Source: Albula goreensis
Taxonomy: Eukaryota > Chordata > Actinopteri > Albuliformes > Albulidae
Reading direction: 5' to 3'
DNA length: 64,000 nt
NCBI GenBank assembly: GCA_022829145.1
Contig: CM040755.1
Location: 21,225,063-21,289,062 of the forward strand
How positions within the stretch are numbered: position 1 is the first letter of the stretch; each line of letters opens with the position of its first letter. The notes beneath the pieces are model-generated. The model was not told the DNA's origin and searched no databases. It saw only the letters and a list, made by a program, of their open reading frames with translations. This document shows, piece by piece, positions 48,951 through 61,860 of this stretch. The translations under genes and the position numbers were made by a program.

Positions 48951-50570
48951 GACTAGAAAATGCTAGTAGGTGATCTGAAGGCTCAAACTGTCGGTTGTAC
49001 AAATCCATTGTATAGACATATGTGGGTACAGAGCCTATTTATTTTGATGTACTAGGGTACAAGGTTAATATCCCAACCCCTGTGACAGGTGATCAGAGTG
49101 TGCCTCTCCTTTGATTACAGCTCTCCATTACATTAGTTATTAGTGCAGAAAATGGTAGTTTTCATATTCTGGTACTGCAAAAATGAGAGAAAAAAGGATA
49201 GGATGGTGGATGGGTTTAATTTTCGTAGAATAATATCCAATGAATGTCCAATGGTAGCACAGTAAACAAAATGTAGGACAGCTTTTAATAGTTTGGTATG
49301 TGTCCTTTCAGAAATCCATGAGCTAAGCCCCATTGACCTTTAAGTGGCACAAACCACAGGGCTATAGATGTGTCTTCAACTGACTGTTCCATGTACACTA
49401 ACGGTTCACTGATGGTCAACTTGCAGTTGGCAGATGGCAATTGTATACCTGTTTAACAATCAAAAATCCCACAAGTCAAGCACCAAGCCACATTTATTTC
49501 TCTTCTAGATTCAGCCTCAGTAAACACCAAGCAATTTCCATCAAGTAATTTGTTTATGCTTTTGCAAAAAGAGGAGGGAGAGAGGAATCCTTCCCCAGTT
49601 CATTTCCACCACTGCATGTAGAGTTACTCTATGATCTTCCTTAATCATGTTGAAATGCTCCCATTCTTGAAATGATAATCTTTCATTTTAGACAAATCCA
49701 TCCCCCACCGTCCTACTTATGATAACTAGCTTACATTTAAGCTCTTTGTTTACTAAAATCTAAAGGCTGCGGGTACATGCTGATAAGAAAAAAGGATTGA
49801 AAAATATGTTGCGTATGAAATGTGGGGGAAGACAGTGAAATTATATAAGATACCCAAATTAAGATGTTAAAATATTCATATGACTCAGGAAGGTGTGCAT
49901 GTAGGGTCATGGCAGTACCAGTGCTCTGTGACTGATGGCATTGTTATAGTCATTCTTAGAGAGGGAAATAGTAAGGGTTTGGGTATTCATGCAAGCTATT
50001 TGCAACTATCCCAATTTGTAGTAGATAAAATCTAGCCCATAGTCTTTTCATATTTTAATCTACTAATAGTTCACATGATTTTTATTGATGATGATCTCTC
50101 TCTACAACCTCTGACAAAAAGCATGACTAAAAGGCATGTGTTAGTGAAGCTTAGTGATGGGCCGTCCTCATGAGAGAAATACAGGAAATTTGGGAGCAGG
50201 TAATTATGTGGACCTTGCTCTTCTGAAACACTGAGTAGTCTTCCTTTTCACAACTATGTGAGGACATGCATATTTTCCAAACTAAAGAATAAAATAATAA
50301 ATTTAACACAAATGTGAGATTGGCTGTGAAGTCACCTGTGTTTTGCTTCAACGTTATCTGTGATTTTATATGGTCAATTTTGTTAACATAGTTTTGTATC
50401 TGTACTGGAAAACAACTTGTGATCCCTGAGGTTCAAATATACAAGGATAGACAGAGTTTCAGCAATTTTCACTGACAATAACATACTTCAGCAAAAAGAA
50501 AATGTGCTATGGCATAGATCTAGCTTATCCATAGAACAATACTATTGAAGTTTATTTCAATTTGATTATT
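48951..50570. other. AT-rich non-coding stretch, no feature seen
   Basis: Unique-looking DNA; two 66-codon minus frames (49133-49333, 50151-50351) are unsupported. Confidence 0.45.
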
Positions 50571-50571
50571 T

Positions 50572-50607
<36 letters not shown>

Positions 50608-50618
50608 GTGTGTGTGTT
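50571..50618. repeat. (TG)n microsatellite, short
   Basis: About 48 bp of TG with AT and GG interruptions. Confidence 0.95.
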
Positions 50619-51479
50619 TATGCTGTAAAATGCCTTCATGCTGCCTTTTAAATATACATTTTTGCATGCAAATTAGGTTGCTTACAGCTCTGTTTGTGCC
50701 AAAGAAATAAAGAAAAATAACAGATCAAACAAGCTTTTCTTTTTTTTCTCATTGTGCTCTAGGAAAATAAGAAAAGATCAAGAAAAGACTAATGCCTACA
50801 TCATAGGTCAGCAAACCCCAGTTGTGTTTAATTTATTCCATTTTTCTATGCTTGCAATGACAGGATTATTTCTGTAACAATACTTTTTGAGTCACCTTAT
50901 TTATTCTACTGTATTTAAAATGTAATTGGCCTTTTATATCACATCACTGATTTCCATTCATCAGCAACTGGCCAAAAGCTGGATTTACACTGCATAATGA
51001 CATTCCTTAATTATTTAACAGAAAATTGGATGTAATTGTCAAACCTGATGTCAATTGTATTACTGTATATTATGTATTTAAATATTACAGAAGAATGCTC
51101 TGCAAAAATATGCTATACATGTTTATAAGAAATTATCATTTATTACTTAACCTTTCTAAGTAATAAAGCTCTTGGCTGAGATACTTCCAATACATATAAG
51201 TACTATAAATGTGTGGCCCCAATAAGTACCAGATCTGTGGGTAAACCAGCAATATTTTCTGGGCAGGTAATTTGCACAACAGGCATACATAATTTCCAGC
51301 AATCTTTCTACATGAACCAGCATTACAACTAGCTTGATATGATTCTGATGGCAATAAAATGTATCATGTCATTACTGACTTTGGCTCACAATTCCCTCAA
51401 AATGTCCACCCCACGCCCCCCCACCACCACTATCCCCATCTGAGGAACATATGTGTAATATATGTGCTCAATGTACAGT
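50619..51479. other. AT-rich non-coding stretch, no feature seen
   Basis: A C-rich CACCCCACGCCCCCCCACC patch occurs near 51410. Nothing else is supported. Confidence 0.45.
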
Positions 51480-51960
51480 GTTGTTTATGCACTCAAAGCG
51501 GCTAACTCAGTTCTGGATTTGGCCCGAGTGATTAAAAAAGCTGTAAGCTGCAGCTCCATCATTGTACAGATCAACCAATCAGACTCATGGGACTTTTCCT
51601 CAATGAAATAATCTCCCTTGGTGTCACAAAGATGGGGAATGAAAAAACACTGTTGCATTCTAGCATTCTTTATTCCCCAACACAGATGGAGCCAATTACA
51701 AGAGTATTAATGCAGTTCACTGCCGCAGTGCTGAATTCTAATCTATTCTCCGGCACTGCCATTGTATTGTGCTTTTCCTGCAGCTCTTTGAAGCTGTTAG
51801 TGCCTCTCCATGGTGCAAGCTGTGCTTCACAGCCCTAAAACACTGTAAATAAGAGGCTTCAGGAAAACAGGCTTAGCACAAGCCTGGCACTGTTCTCATG
51901 CTGAACACCACAGCCATCCCAGGAATCTGCTCTTTGATTTATACATTCTCTCAAGATCTA
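51480..51960. promoter_or_regulatory. Candidate conserved non-coding block
   Basis: Complex repeat-free block with CAACCAATCAG (CCAAT-box core, near 51572), GAGCCAATTACAAG and AGTATTAATGCAG. The 83-codon + frame (51587-51838) has no domain. This is one of the better enhancer candidates by texture. Confidence 0.35.
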
Positions 51961-53340
51961 CAATATACCGTATAAAATATATTATCAAAATGCTAAGCAA
52001 AATAAATACTTATCTTGGCCATGACCTTTGCGTGCATGGTGATGAGAGAAGAAGTTGCCAGAGAGTTTTAAATGACTGATATTTGTTCAAAAGCAGGTCT
52101 CTATGGCAGAGAAAATGGATAATAACTTCTTACACTTAATAAATAATTTATTAGATTTTTCAGGCAGAGAAAAGGGCACAACTACCATTTCAAGCCCTTT
52201 CATAGAAAATTAAATGACCTCTGATGTAATGCTTTTCAGTTATGAGCCATTTAGCACAATTTAAGCATTTATTCTTTCAAAAGAATCTAAGTGCCTTGAA
52301 TATTAAAATGTATAGCACAGCAGTCCCACAGAGGAGAACATTTGTATGCACAATACTAAAAGGCAATACACTCAAGCAATTGGGTGCAGACTGTGGCAAC
52401 TAAATGTCATTTTAATTTTATGATAGAAGCAGCGAGTGCACATACATATGGGTTTCAGTATGACATGTGCCCCACAGCCTGGTATTGAATCCTGACCATG
52501 CCAATGCTTACTGAACATACCTAAAAGCTGTTTACTGGCTTGAACATACCTTAGAGCTATTTACTACCTTGCATCTAGCTGAAAAAGTAACTAACTTACC
52601 TAGTTAGTGCTTGGTGCAAATGTTTTGTGATTGCATGGTTTCAAGTTATAAATACCAAAGCATGATCTGACAGTTCAGATTTAGATCTGGAATGGGGCAC
52701 AGTTAATTATTTTTTGTGCATGAAATATATCTGAGCACATAAATAATGTAAAATTTACAATCACAAATACTTTTTCCCCCAGACATACAGTTTTCTCAAC
52801 ATGTAAGCTACAATTTCCACATGTCAAAGTAAAAATGGCACCTGAGTTAACTGCTCAATTAGTTAAATATCCATTTATCATATGTGGTATTATCTGAAAA
52901 CCACGTACGAAAAAGCCTGTGTTATTATTTATCTAAGTCTAATGACAAGACAGGCAATCCATCCCATCTAGTGCACAGTGAAGTGTTCTGTACTGCTGCT
53001 GTAATTACACACATCAACCATCAGTAATAAAGAAAAGTCTTCCCAATCTGCTGACAAATGTAACAAATTCCCATGTTTTATGGTTGGCAGATCTCAACTT
53101 GAAATACAGTAGCAATTGACAGATCAATTCATCACACATTTGTCTGCTTCTGCCTCTGTTCCACGCATGTTTTGCGTTTTGAAACCGCATTAAAGTGAAG
53201 GATATGTTTGGGACTACTTTGATTTAAGCCTCTCTGCTGGGAATGATAATGGAACAGTCAGCCTCATTAAACTTCAAAGCTCAACAGTGAAAGATTATGT
53301 TTCCTGCAAAACATGGAGCTTTGATTTCAGTTATCATTTT

Positions 53341-53341
<1 letters not shown>
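51961..53341. promoter_or_regulatory. Non-coding stretch with a candidate block at 53090-53340
   Basis: 51961-53090 is AT-rich with no feature. 53090-53340 is more complex and contains AGCAATTGACAGATC (a TGACAG-type TALE homeodomain core) and CCTCATTAAACTTC. Tentative. Confidence 0.3.

Positions 53342-53374
<33 letters not shown>
53342..53374. repeat. (TAA)11 microsatellite
   Basis: 33 bp of TAA, followed 25 bp later by a (TA)8 run at about 53400-53415. Confidence 0.95.
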
Positions 53375-53375
<1 letters not shown>

Positions 53376-55670
53376 CTGAAAACAAATATCACAGATATTA
53401 TATATATATATATATCTCGGATGTTCGGATGCTGCACTCCAAAGACCTATGCATTTGGACATTACTCCTTCAGTACATATGGCATGTGCACACATGTAAG
53501 TAGGCACCAATATAGAAATGAAGAGGCAGGAAAGGTATTGTATGTTTTTTTGGAAAATTATATGAAGGTAAGATAATTATTTCTACTGTATTATATGTAC
53601 ACTATGCCTTGGCTGCCACATTTGGTACATTCTAAATCGTTTATGCTCAAATATTTTCTTTTACATCTCATTTTCAAGTTACCACCAGAGGAAATTTACA
53701 TAACCTGATGTACAAGGATCTTAGTGGTTTTTTTCTATCGCATAGTGCCTGGTACAAGAAAGTCTTTGTTTTAACCAACCTTGTATTTCTTTAACTGTCA
53801 TTTTATAGTGTATTTTTAAGTAGTTATTTTTTTCTGCTGTATTCATACGGTACAATGAAGAGATGAGACAGAACATGCACTTAATTCATCTTCAGTGTTA
53901 TTATTTTTCACTCCCACTCACTTCTTACACGTCAAGTGCAGCATTTATCAGAATGTTTCATGTTAAGCAGACTGAGATAAGATCGATACAGACGTGTAAC
54001 GATGTGAAACTTTAAAAGGAAACTGACAGATTATTGTTGGACAAAAGTGACTCAATACTGCACTGATGTGTTTTGTTGCTCTGCTGTACCAGTGTGTGAA
54101 ACACAAGCAGTTCGAGCATTGCGCTGGTGCGGTAGGGCACTGGAGTCTGATCCAAGCTTTGTCTCCTTCTGGGATAACATCTGACTTCATCAGCTGAAAC
54201 CTCAAACATTAATAAGCACAGGCTGAATGCAAACTTTTGCCCTTTATGGTTTTCAAAGAGATTTTTAAAGAGGTTCTTGCTCAGTTAAACAGATCTGTCC
54301 AATAGCTTTATCTGAAGGCTGGCTTGAGGAGTTCAAAGGACAAACAAACTGATGGCATGGCTGTAAAAGTCTGTTTGCATCCATGTGGTAAAATAAACTG
54401 TTGGCAGAAACAATAGAGTTAAATGAGGAACAGTCATTTTAAGATCCAAAATGTCTTTTCCTGTAGCATTGTATGCACAGTACACATTTATATATTCATA
54501 TATATAATTATATAATATGTTTGTATTTTATGTCCATATATAATGCAAATATGTTCATATTGTATCTCTAAATGCTGCAGGTGTAGGGAATGTGAGGTAA
54601 TCTACAGCTTTATTAGGAAAATCACACATAATAATTTGTACTGATTAAGAACCTCATTTTGGAATCCTTCCCCAGAGAAATTTATGAATGATGTCTTTAT
54701 GAATTGCAAGGTATTGAAGTGTCAAGGTCTCAGGTGAGCTAAGAAGTCTCAAGTGAATGGTAGAAGGACTAATATGAAAATGTGATTTTTCATGTGGTGA
54801 ACTTGGACAGGGAGACAATATAACTAATATACAGCACATGGGAAGATTATAAAAATATATATATTATCATTTACTTTTGAACAAATAAATACATTTCCCA
54901 TCATTTTACACACCTATATTAGGAACACATATTTCTTCATGCACTCTCACACACAGACTTGCAGTTTGGTTGCCGTCGGTCCTTTAAACGTTTCCTCGCC
55001 CCCTTTTTGGTTCAAGAGCGGCACCATCTGTTTGCTGGTCTAGAACCACCTACCGTGGTCAGGGGCCAGGGGCCAGGGGCAGGATTATTGTGACCAACAA
55101 GACCAAATAAAACTTTGTGAAGTTTTTTAAGAATACATTTTAAAAATGGTAAAAAGAAATTCATTAAATGTGTCTATCACCAAGGTGATCTCCTCAGCAG
55201 TACCTGATAAAAATATTTATGGTAAGATGAGTGGTAGAAGGCTGTAAGGTTTAAACTACTGCTGCATTCATATGATCGATATTACATTTGAAAAGCACAA
55301 TTAACTAATAAGCTTTTAACTGTAGCGACTGTAAAAACTACCATCCCCACTGAACGGAATATTGACAGCATATCAATAGGTAACCGTAACCAACTGCCAA
55401 CTAAAATTGTTGCACACTTTAAAATTAGCCATTATTGAAATCGCTAGTTTTGCTAGCATTGTTGGGAAAGCAGAGACATACACAGATGCATACAGTTGTA
55501 TAATGATGGGGCTCTGTAGTGGCTGTCTAGACATTGGAAAAGCAAACCTAGAAGGGTACCAAGTTGAACCAGCTCAGAACCAGCACTAGCACTATTGCAT
55601 GTTTAATGGTGCAAACAAACATGAGCTCTACAGGTTTATTTCTTTATGCATCACAAATAGCTGGCTAAGA
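53375..55670. other. AT-rich non-coding stretch with one G-rich triplication
   Basis: CAGGGGC is repeated three times at 55060-55080 in a locally GC-rich stretch (54970-55085). TA-rich runs lie near 54490-54545. The two overlapping minus frames at 53963-54209 are in different phases and unsupported. Confidence 0.45.
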
Positions 55671-55763
55671 ATATAATATAATATAATATAATATAATATA
55701 ATATAATATAATATAATATAATATAATATAATATAATATAATATAATATAATATAATATAATA
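55671..55763. repeat. (ATATA)n pentanucleotide array
   Basis: About 18.6 copies of ATATA/TAATA with no interruption over 93 bp. Confidence 0.97.
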
Positions 55764-58273
55764 GCATGTTAAATATGTTTATTTTATCAGATTTGGAAGT
55801 AGAGCAGCAAAAATAAATTATCTTGGCTGTTGTGCTAACAAGTTTGCCACAGCAGATTTTTCTTTTTTTTCACTGCTAATTCTGGGTTATGTATCCAGAA
55901 TCTTAATTGCTAAACTTTGTTAATAATATTACTGCAAGCTGTCAGGAAGCTGCACGACACAAAAGCTGCAACATATAACTAAATAGGTCAATTAAATTCA
56001 AAGCAATCAACACGGTTCCATGCATATTCATTTTTAATATGTTTTTAGGGCAAATTACATGTTGAATCAAATCCCTCAGTGGCGTGCTCTTCAAAATGGA
56101 AAAAAAAAAGAAACAAAAAGATCCTATTGAATGAAATGAATGTATTAAAAATTGTGAATCTGGCTGAGAAAACAAAATCATGATTGCAGCCGTCGTCATG
56201 TGCAAGATGGTTAGATTTAATGAAATGTGTCCCTATCATTACAATTTAGTGTCATATACAAGCACTATGTCTTCCAAGCCACAGAATGTTACTGCTGATG
56301 TAAAATGTGTAACTTCCACAGCTGGATTTTAAAGAGTTAATCAGCGTCAACGGAGGGATTTGGCTTTATAATAACGACCACTGCATGAATAATTTGGTGT
56401 GTTGACACATGTGAGTAATAGCTTTATTTTACATTGAAAACTTTTCTGAGATTGTATATATCAATGAAAAATGTGTGTTGTATGAAGGGCATGAAATTCA
56501 CCATATATAAGTAAAAAATAGTTATATTAGTATAGTCTACTGAATGCAATAATTCTTGATTCCTTCTTCAGGCCTGTTTCATGGGCCCATGTTTTCTACT
56601 TAGAGCAGTACTGAAGCTTTTAATTAGTTCCCTATATTTGACATTTTCATTAGGAAGCCCATTTTTTCTACAAATAACCACAAAACTTCATTATGTTCTA
56701 GGCTACAGACCATTTGTTATACTTGGTGAAAGACGTCTGATGTTGAATAACTCAGATTTAATTAAGCCTTCAATGTTTTTGCTCCCTTGTATTTGGTAAG
56801 CATTAGATGTTATGCTGCTCCATTATGTTAAAAAAGTTAATTTCAACTCAAAGCATAAAGGACTTTTGAAGCTAAGAGTAATGGTAGAAGACATGGAAGT
56901 TATTATTTCTGTCATTTTAAGTGGTTCATGAAATACTAAATGTGAATATATGTCACAGGTTTGAAAAGTGACAGGCTCTTTTGATTCAGGCTGAGTCAGC
57001 AGAGTAAAGCAGAGGAAAACACAGAGGAAATGTCCCTAATTTTTGACATGGTTTCACTATTTCACTATTTTTTAATTCATAAATTTGACATCACAATGGT
57101 CATAAAAATTATCACTTTTATTAGAAATCTCATTAGATTTCTTACCCCAGACTATATAGACTCAACAATACAAAATATTGTGTCTAGATAGTATGTCTAA
57201 ACACAAATATGAACATCCCTATCTGTCCTTTCCCAGTCCTTTGTATGTCTTGTCCACAATGCAACTGACCATACTGGGAACTCACTATGAACTTGTAAAA
57301 CCACCAATACTTCTTGAAAATTCACAACAGGAGGGGATTATGAGCCACTTGTTATGGTTCCATTAAAATGCATAAATATTACTGTTTTAATTTCACATTC
57401 ACTCTTAATTTTAGGGAGGGTGCCGTGACAGAAGCAAGGTGACATTCATATCATTTATATTTGATATAACTGAATTATTACAAATTTAATAACAAATTAC
57501 AGAGACTATGGAAAGAGTACATAAAAATGACTGTCAAATAAAATAATACAAACCTATTGGTGAGTATATGTCCCAAATAAACTGTATATGAGTGAATGTG
57601 TTTGTTTGTGTTACCTTAGAGCAATAGAACTTTATTTTTTTTCTGCATACAACCTCAGGTCATTTCATCAGAACCCCCAAGAGAATTCCATGTTCACACT
57701 GCCATCCAAGGATAAATTGAGTCCAGGACCTTTGACCTATCACTTTATAAGAAGCAGAGTAGTTCAGTTTTGTTAGAACTATTTTCTGTTGCCATACACA
57801 ATACAATACAAATTGAAATAATTTTCAAGTTTTTATTTTGCTGGAAACAGTACTGTAATAACGCCATTTGTAGAAATGATGAAAGACTTCATTCAGCAGG
57901 AAAGTGCAGAACTGTGGTTAAAAGATGCTGTCCCTGTCTTGAGGGCAGGCCAGTACTTATCATGTAGCTAAGGAAAATGTGGCTGGCTTCTGAATGCTGT
58001 AAACAATTCCATGTGCACATATGATTCATTTGCACAAGTTTACAAGACAGTTTCTTGTAATTCCAAACAGTTTGAGCAATTCAATACTTGCTGACCTATT
58101 TTCACTTCACAACTTCCGGCAGTCAAACAAAGATGATGTTATTTTACACTCTACATGTCTCTGGGGAGAGAAGAGAGAGATATTCAGATATGGGAAATAC
58201 ACACAGTGTATTTTATTCTCTGCTGAGAAAAAAATAAGGTGTGTGTGCGGTAGGTGTGGTGCCGGCAAAGCTT
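55764..58273. other. AT-rich non-coding stretch, no feature seen
   Basis: 2.5 kb with no array or transposon end. 55940-56370 has somewhat more complex texture (ATCATGATTGCAG, CATGAATAATTTGG) but nothing specific. Confidence 0.4.
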
Positions 58274-58297
58274 TTATTATTATTATTATTATTATTT
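58274..58297. repeat. (TTA)8 microsatellite
   Basis: 24 bp TTA run. Confidence 0.93.
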
Positions 58298-59091
58298 CAG
58301 TACAAACACAGTATTTTTCCAAGTGAGGTTAGAGTACCTGTTGTGAAAAGCAAGAACATTTCAAGTACAGCAGTTAATAGTTTTTTTTTTTTTTGTGCAC
58401 ATGTTTGCAGCACAAATGTTTGCATATCTTATGTGATGCATGGCACCATTTAAAAAAGAAAAAGAAAAAAAACAAACTAGGCCTCCCCATTTAGATGGAA
58501 ATCACTTGGCTAGGAGTAATAGTTATCAAGTGAAGCAATACCTCTCAGAAATTATATCTTTAACCATGCTGTCATGATGACTGAAAAAGAGATGAAGAAA
58601 AAACAACAGCATAGTTTCTCCATCTGGCAACCCAAATGTTGATTTTGCTCATGATTAACAGTCTAGTTACCAAGCATTATACAAGATCAACAAAAAGAAA
58701 AGCTGTCTTTACTACCTGCAGATAAATTACTGTATTCTGTTAATCCAAAGAAAAGTAACTACAAAGTGAAAGGCACCAATGCATTAAGTCATGTGTATCT
58801 TGCCCACATTATTTGTCCTAATATGTCCCATTTTAGGCTTTGTTGGCTGTATGACAGCGCAGAGCATAGTCCAATGGAAAACATGAAGAAAGGCAAGCTT
58901 AGCCACAATTGTAATCCATTATCTGATGAGTACCATTCAGTTACATTATGTTTACACATGGAACTCTGAGGGTTCAATGAATGCACTGTACACTTGCCTC
59001 CACAGCAAAATTTGAAACAGACAAATATTTCTCCTGGAAATGCCTGTGTCATCATGGAGGTGCCATAGTGCCCAGGACACACTGCGGATCT
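58298..59091. other. Non-coding sequence, no feature seen
   Basis: T12 run near 58381-58394. The opposite-strand frames at 58766-59082 (67 and 97 codons) lack domains. Confidence 0.4.
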
Positions 59092-60115
59092 GCGGTGGGT
59101 TTCCCGATAACGTTGGATCTTAGGATTAACGAGCGTGTTTCAAAGATTCTTAAGCAACAAACGTTCTCTCGTTACGTGGGTTTCCCAAACGCAATCGTTG
59201 GACAGAGCCTTAAGAGGAACTTTGCAAAGAGCCTTTTGCCAAGTGCATCCTCGCTAAAGCATTAGTAGTTCATAAATCGATGTTGTGAGATTGTACGTCA
59301 CTCTTTATAACCAATCAACACTGAAATACAATATTTTAAAGACACAGTATTATCATCATACTATAACTAAATTCATTCAGTGTGTTTTTTAATTAAATAA
59401 GCCTACAGAAATATTACAACGAAAGGAGTAAAAACAGGAATAAAAAAATAATTGAGAAAAGGCTATATAATTAAGTAAAACTCCTTTCACCTTTGTCTGC
59501 TCATTTCATTGTTATTCAATCCAGAGCCTGATTGCTCCAATAAATTGGCATGTGGCAATGTGGTGTCTGACAATCAGTCATGGAGGGGAAAAGGACACGG
59601 CAGTCAGCATTCACAAAGGAAGAAATCCTCATCTTACTTGATGAGATTGAACATAAGAAAGATTTACTGTTTTCCAAGTCCTTATTTATAAGATTATACA
59701 GGTGCAGCCATTTTGCCATTAATAAAAAGTAATTAAATGATCATTTTCTTATTACTGTAATTGGATTAAATATGATCAAATTATCTATGTGACATTATCA
59801 TTTTCAAATTAATTTAATACATTGTCATTCCAAATCAGAGCATTAAATAGAAATATTTATCCATTAAATAAGCACTGTATTTACAATGAATATATATATT
59901 CAGAAATATTTTTTTACTCAACTTTATCTTTTGTGGGCTGTGATTCTAAACGTGCATTTAAAACGCGGACAGCAGCAAGCGGGATCTAAAAAATGGTCTT
60001 TGCTGGGAAAAAACTGTTTGGAACGTGTTTGGGAGACCCATGTTATTTTAAGAATGATCGTAAGAGTCATTTAAAGAGATTCTTAGAGTTAAGAGGCTTT
60101 TGCGAAACCCATCGC
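59092..60115 (+). mobile_element. PIF/Harbinger-like DNA transposon remnant, about 1.02 kb
   Basis: The left end GCGGTGGGTTTCCCGATAAC and right end GCTTTTGCGAAACCCATCGC are inverted repeats. Each is paired with a second subterminal copy of GTGGGTTTCCCAAAC type, at about 59176 (left) and 60027-60040 (right, inverted). Between them lies a fragment of a Myb-like protein on the + strand (59580). PIF/Harbinger elements encode a DDE transposase plus a Myb-like DNA-binding protein. No transposase frame is visible, so this is a deletion derivative. Exact ends and target duplication are uncertain. Confidence 0.65.
59580..59732 (+). pseudogene. Truncated Myb/SANT-like protein of a Harbinger element
   Basis: A 50-codon frame starts MEGKRTRQSAFTKEE and continues with a leucine-rich helix, ILILLDEIEHKKDLLFSK. 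This matches the first helix of the Myb/SANT-like domain of Harbinger-encoded DNA-binding proteins (pattern basic-x-x-F-T-x-E-E-x-x-x-L-x-x-x-x-x-x-x-K-D-x-L-F). The similarity ends after about residue 33. The remaining residues (SLFIRLYRC...) look like read-through, and helices 2 and 3 are missing. In intact elements this protein cooperates with the DDE transposase in nuclear import and terminus binding. The start ATG was chosen because it begins the basic N-terminus. Probably inactive. Confidence 0.6.
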
Positions 60116-60432
60116 TAGTCATTATCAGTTAGAACTCAAACCTGTCTGAATGGATTTTGACACCAGGACTAATTACTAACTGGTGCACACCAAAGATTAT
60201 TGCATTTTTTGCTTTCAATAACCATGGTATGTCTCTTGTATACTTGCTTTGATTCAACTGTAATTAATATAACGTTGTCTGGCTTTTTCAGTTTTAAACA
60301 AAGGTTTGTAAAAATAAGAATGGAGAGTCCCCATGATCACATTATCTGTTGCATTTATGAAAATTGATGTATAATCTGTAATGTGCTGAATTGTGTGACC
60401 AAAGTCAGCTACGCCTCCATATTGATAAATCC
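60116..60432. other. Non-coding sequence between two transposons
   Basis: About 320 bp with no feature seen. Confidence 0.5.
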
Positions 60433-60653
60433 ATATAAGGCAGGGATGTCAAACTGCAGTCCTGGAGGGCCGCAGTGGTAGCTGGTTTTTGGTGTGTTTT
60501 AGCACTTAATTGATTAATTAAAATCACTGGTTGGCTAAAGAGTCCACACACCTGGTTTCCAAGGCCTAAAATGGCTGCCAATCGAAGGATAGAACAAAAA
60601 CCCACAGACACTGCGGCCCTCCAGGACTGGAGTTTGACACCCCTGATATAAGG
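60433..60653. mobile_element. hAT-type MITE with 8-bp target duplication
   Basis: The element (60441-60645, 205 bp) has terminal inverted repeats CAGGGATGTCAAACTGCAGT and its near-complement ACTGGAGTTTGACACCCCTG. It is bounded on both sides by the same 8 bp, ATATAAGG (60433-60440 and 60646-60653), the target-site length of hAT transposons. The GTCCTGGAGGGCCGCAG subterminal sequence marks a family common in fish genomes. It is non-coding; a longer-range inverted repeat would let it fold. Confidence 0.9.
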
Positions 60654-61079
60654 CCTTACAAAAGAGAGGTACTGATAGAGGATTACGTTTATATTTTCTG
60701 CATCTTAAGCCAACATGATCTGGAAAAAACTCCCCGATCAGTACAAAACTGCAAGATTCTATAAGAATACAGGCATTCATCACTGAAGTTAGGCCACGGC
60801 GAGAGAGAAGGATTCTCCTGTGGAACTCAGGACAGCTTCTTTAACCTCTTTACTGTGCAGCAGCAGAGAAGCTGTTAATTCAGTGGCAAGGCAAGCCGAG
60901 AACATGACGGACACTCTACAAACAGAAACTTCTGTGTGGTTTTCATACAAGCTGGGCTCTTTGTGCTCTGTATTCTCTCTGTATGGTCTGTGTTCTTCTT
61001 TAGTATTTAGAGGAACCTTTTTTCTCTGCAGCATAAATTAAATGTATATATATATATATGTATATGTCAGCATTTTATT
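60654..61079. other. Non-coding sequence, no feature seen
   Basis: Opposite-strand frames at 60789-61041 overlap and are unsupported. A (TA)9-type run occurs at 61045-61062. Confidence 0.45.
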
Positions 61080-61860
61080 CATGTTGCAACACAGCTCCTT
61101 TCCTTCTGTGTCATGATTGCAGGTGCTATCTTGGGTTTTATTGTTTGTTTCGTGCTTTCTCGCTTGCACTATCGTCAGGAAGCTAACGACGTTCTTTTGG
61201 TTATTGGCTGATTGCTAGGTGTGGCCAATTAATAATTGGTTTCAGGTGTGTGAGGTCTTTATATTACCCAGGGCTTCAGCATCTCTTTGTGTCAGTGTTG
61301 TCTATACACTTCACTGGCTTTGGCAGAGATTTTGTCTGCTTGTTTTTGGCTTAGTATGCCTTGGATGTAAGTATAAATGTAGGAATCTTTATGAAGTTTT
61401 TTTTTTTATTTTATTTTTCTTGCGGGATTGATCCCTGTTCACCCACCGAAGCACTTTGGTGCTTAAGTATCTACGTGGTACTTTGCAGGCTGCTCTTTAT
61501 ATATTAAGAGCTGTTAGTTTTATCACTCCTGAAGTCTTCGTTTCTTTTTATTTATCTTTAGAGTTCGGGTTCTCCCACAGGAGTGTGTGGTGGGGTGTGT
61601 TTTTTTTTTTTTTTTTTTTTAAGGGATTTGTTCCCTCTATTTGGTCTCCTTCGAGACCTTTAGTGGTTGGGGAATTCATTCCTCAGCTTTTCTTCTGTTT
61701 TGTGCACACTAAGGGTTCCTATCATCAGTCCTTACATTCTGTCCATCTTTTCATTTAACTTGTTCTCGAGCCTCACCTCATGTTCACTGCTGCCCTTTAC
61801 CCTTGCACATGGTTTAGTCGCAAACAACAATGATGGCTGTCTACAAGTGGTTTTTAATGC
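61080..61860 (+). other. T-rich stretch, possible dispersed repeat of unknown family
   Basis: The + strand is markedly T-rich and A-poor for about 780 bp, with T runs at 61398-61407 and 61600-61620 and a 15-bp palindrome CCAATTAATAATTGG at 61225-61239. This texture differs from the flanks and recalls the 5' region of some non-LTR retrotransposons, but no terminus or protein is recognised. Frames of 100 codons or fewer here are pyrimidine-bias products. Confidence 0.3.

Noticed and set aside
53678-53692. CTCF site at ACCACCAGAGGAAAT
   Set aside because: Only the CCACCAGAGG half of the core matches; the GGCGC part is missing.
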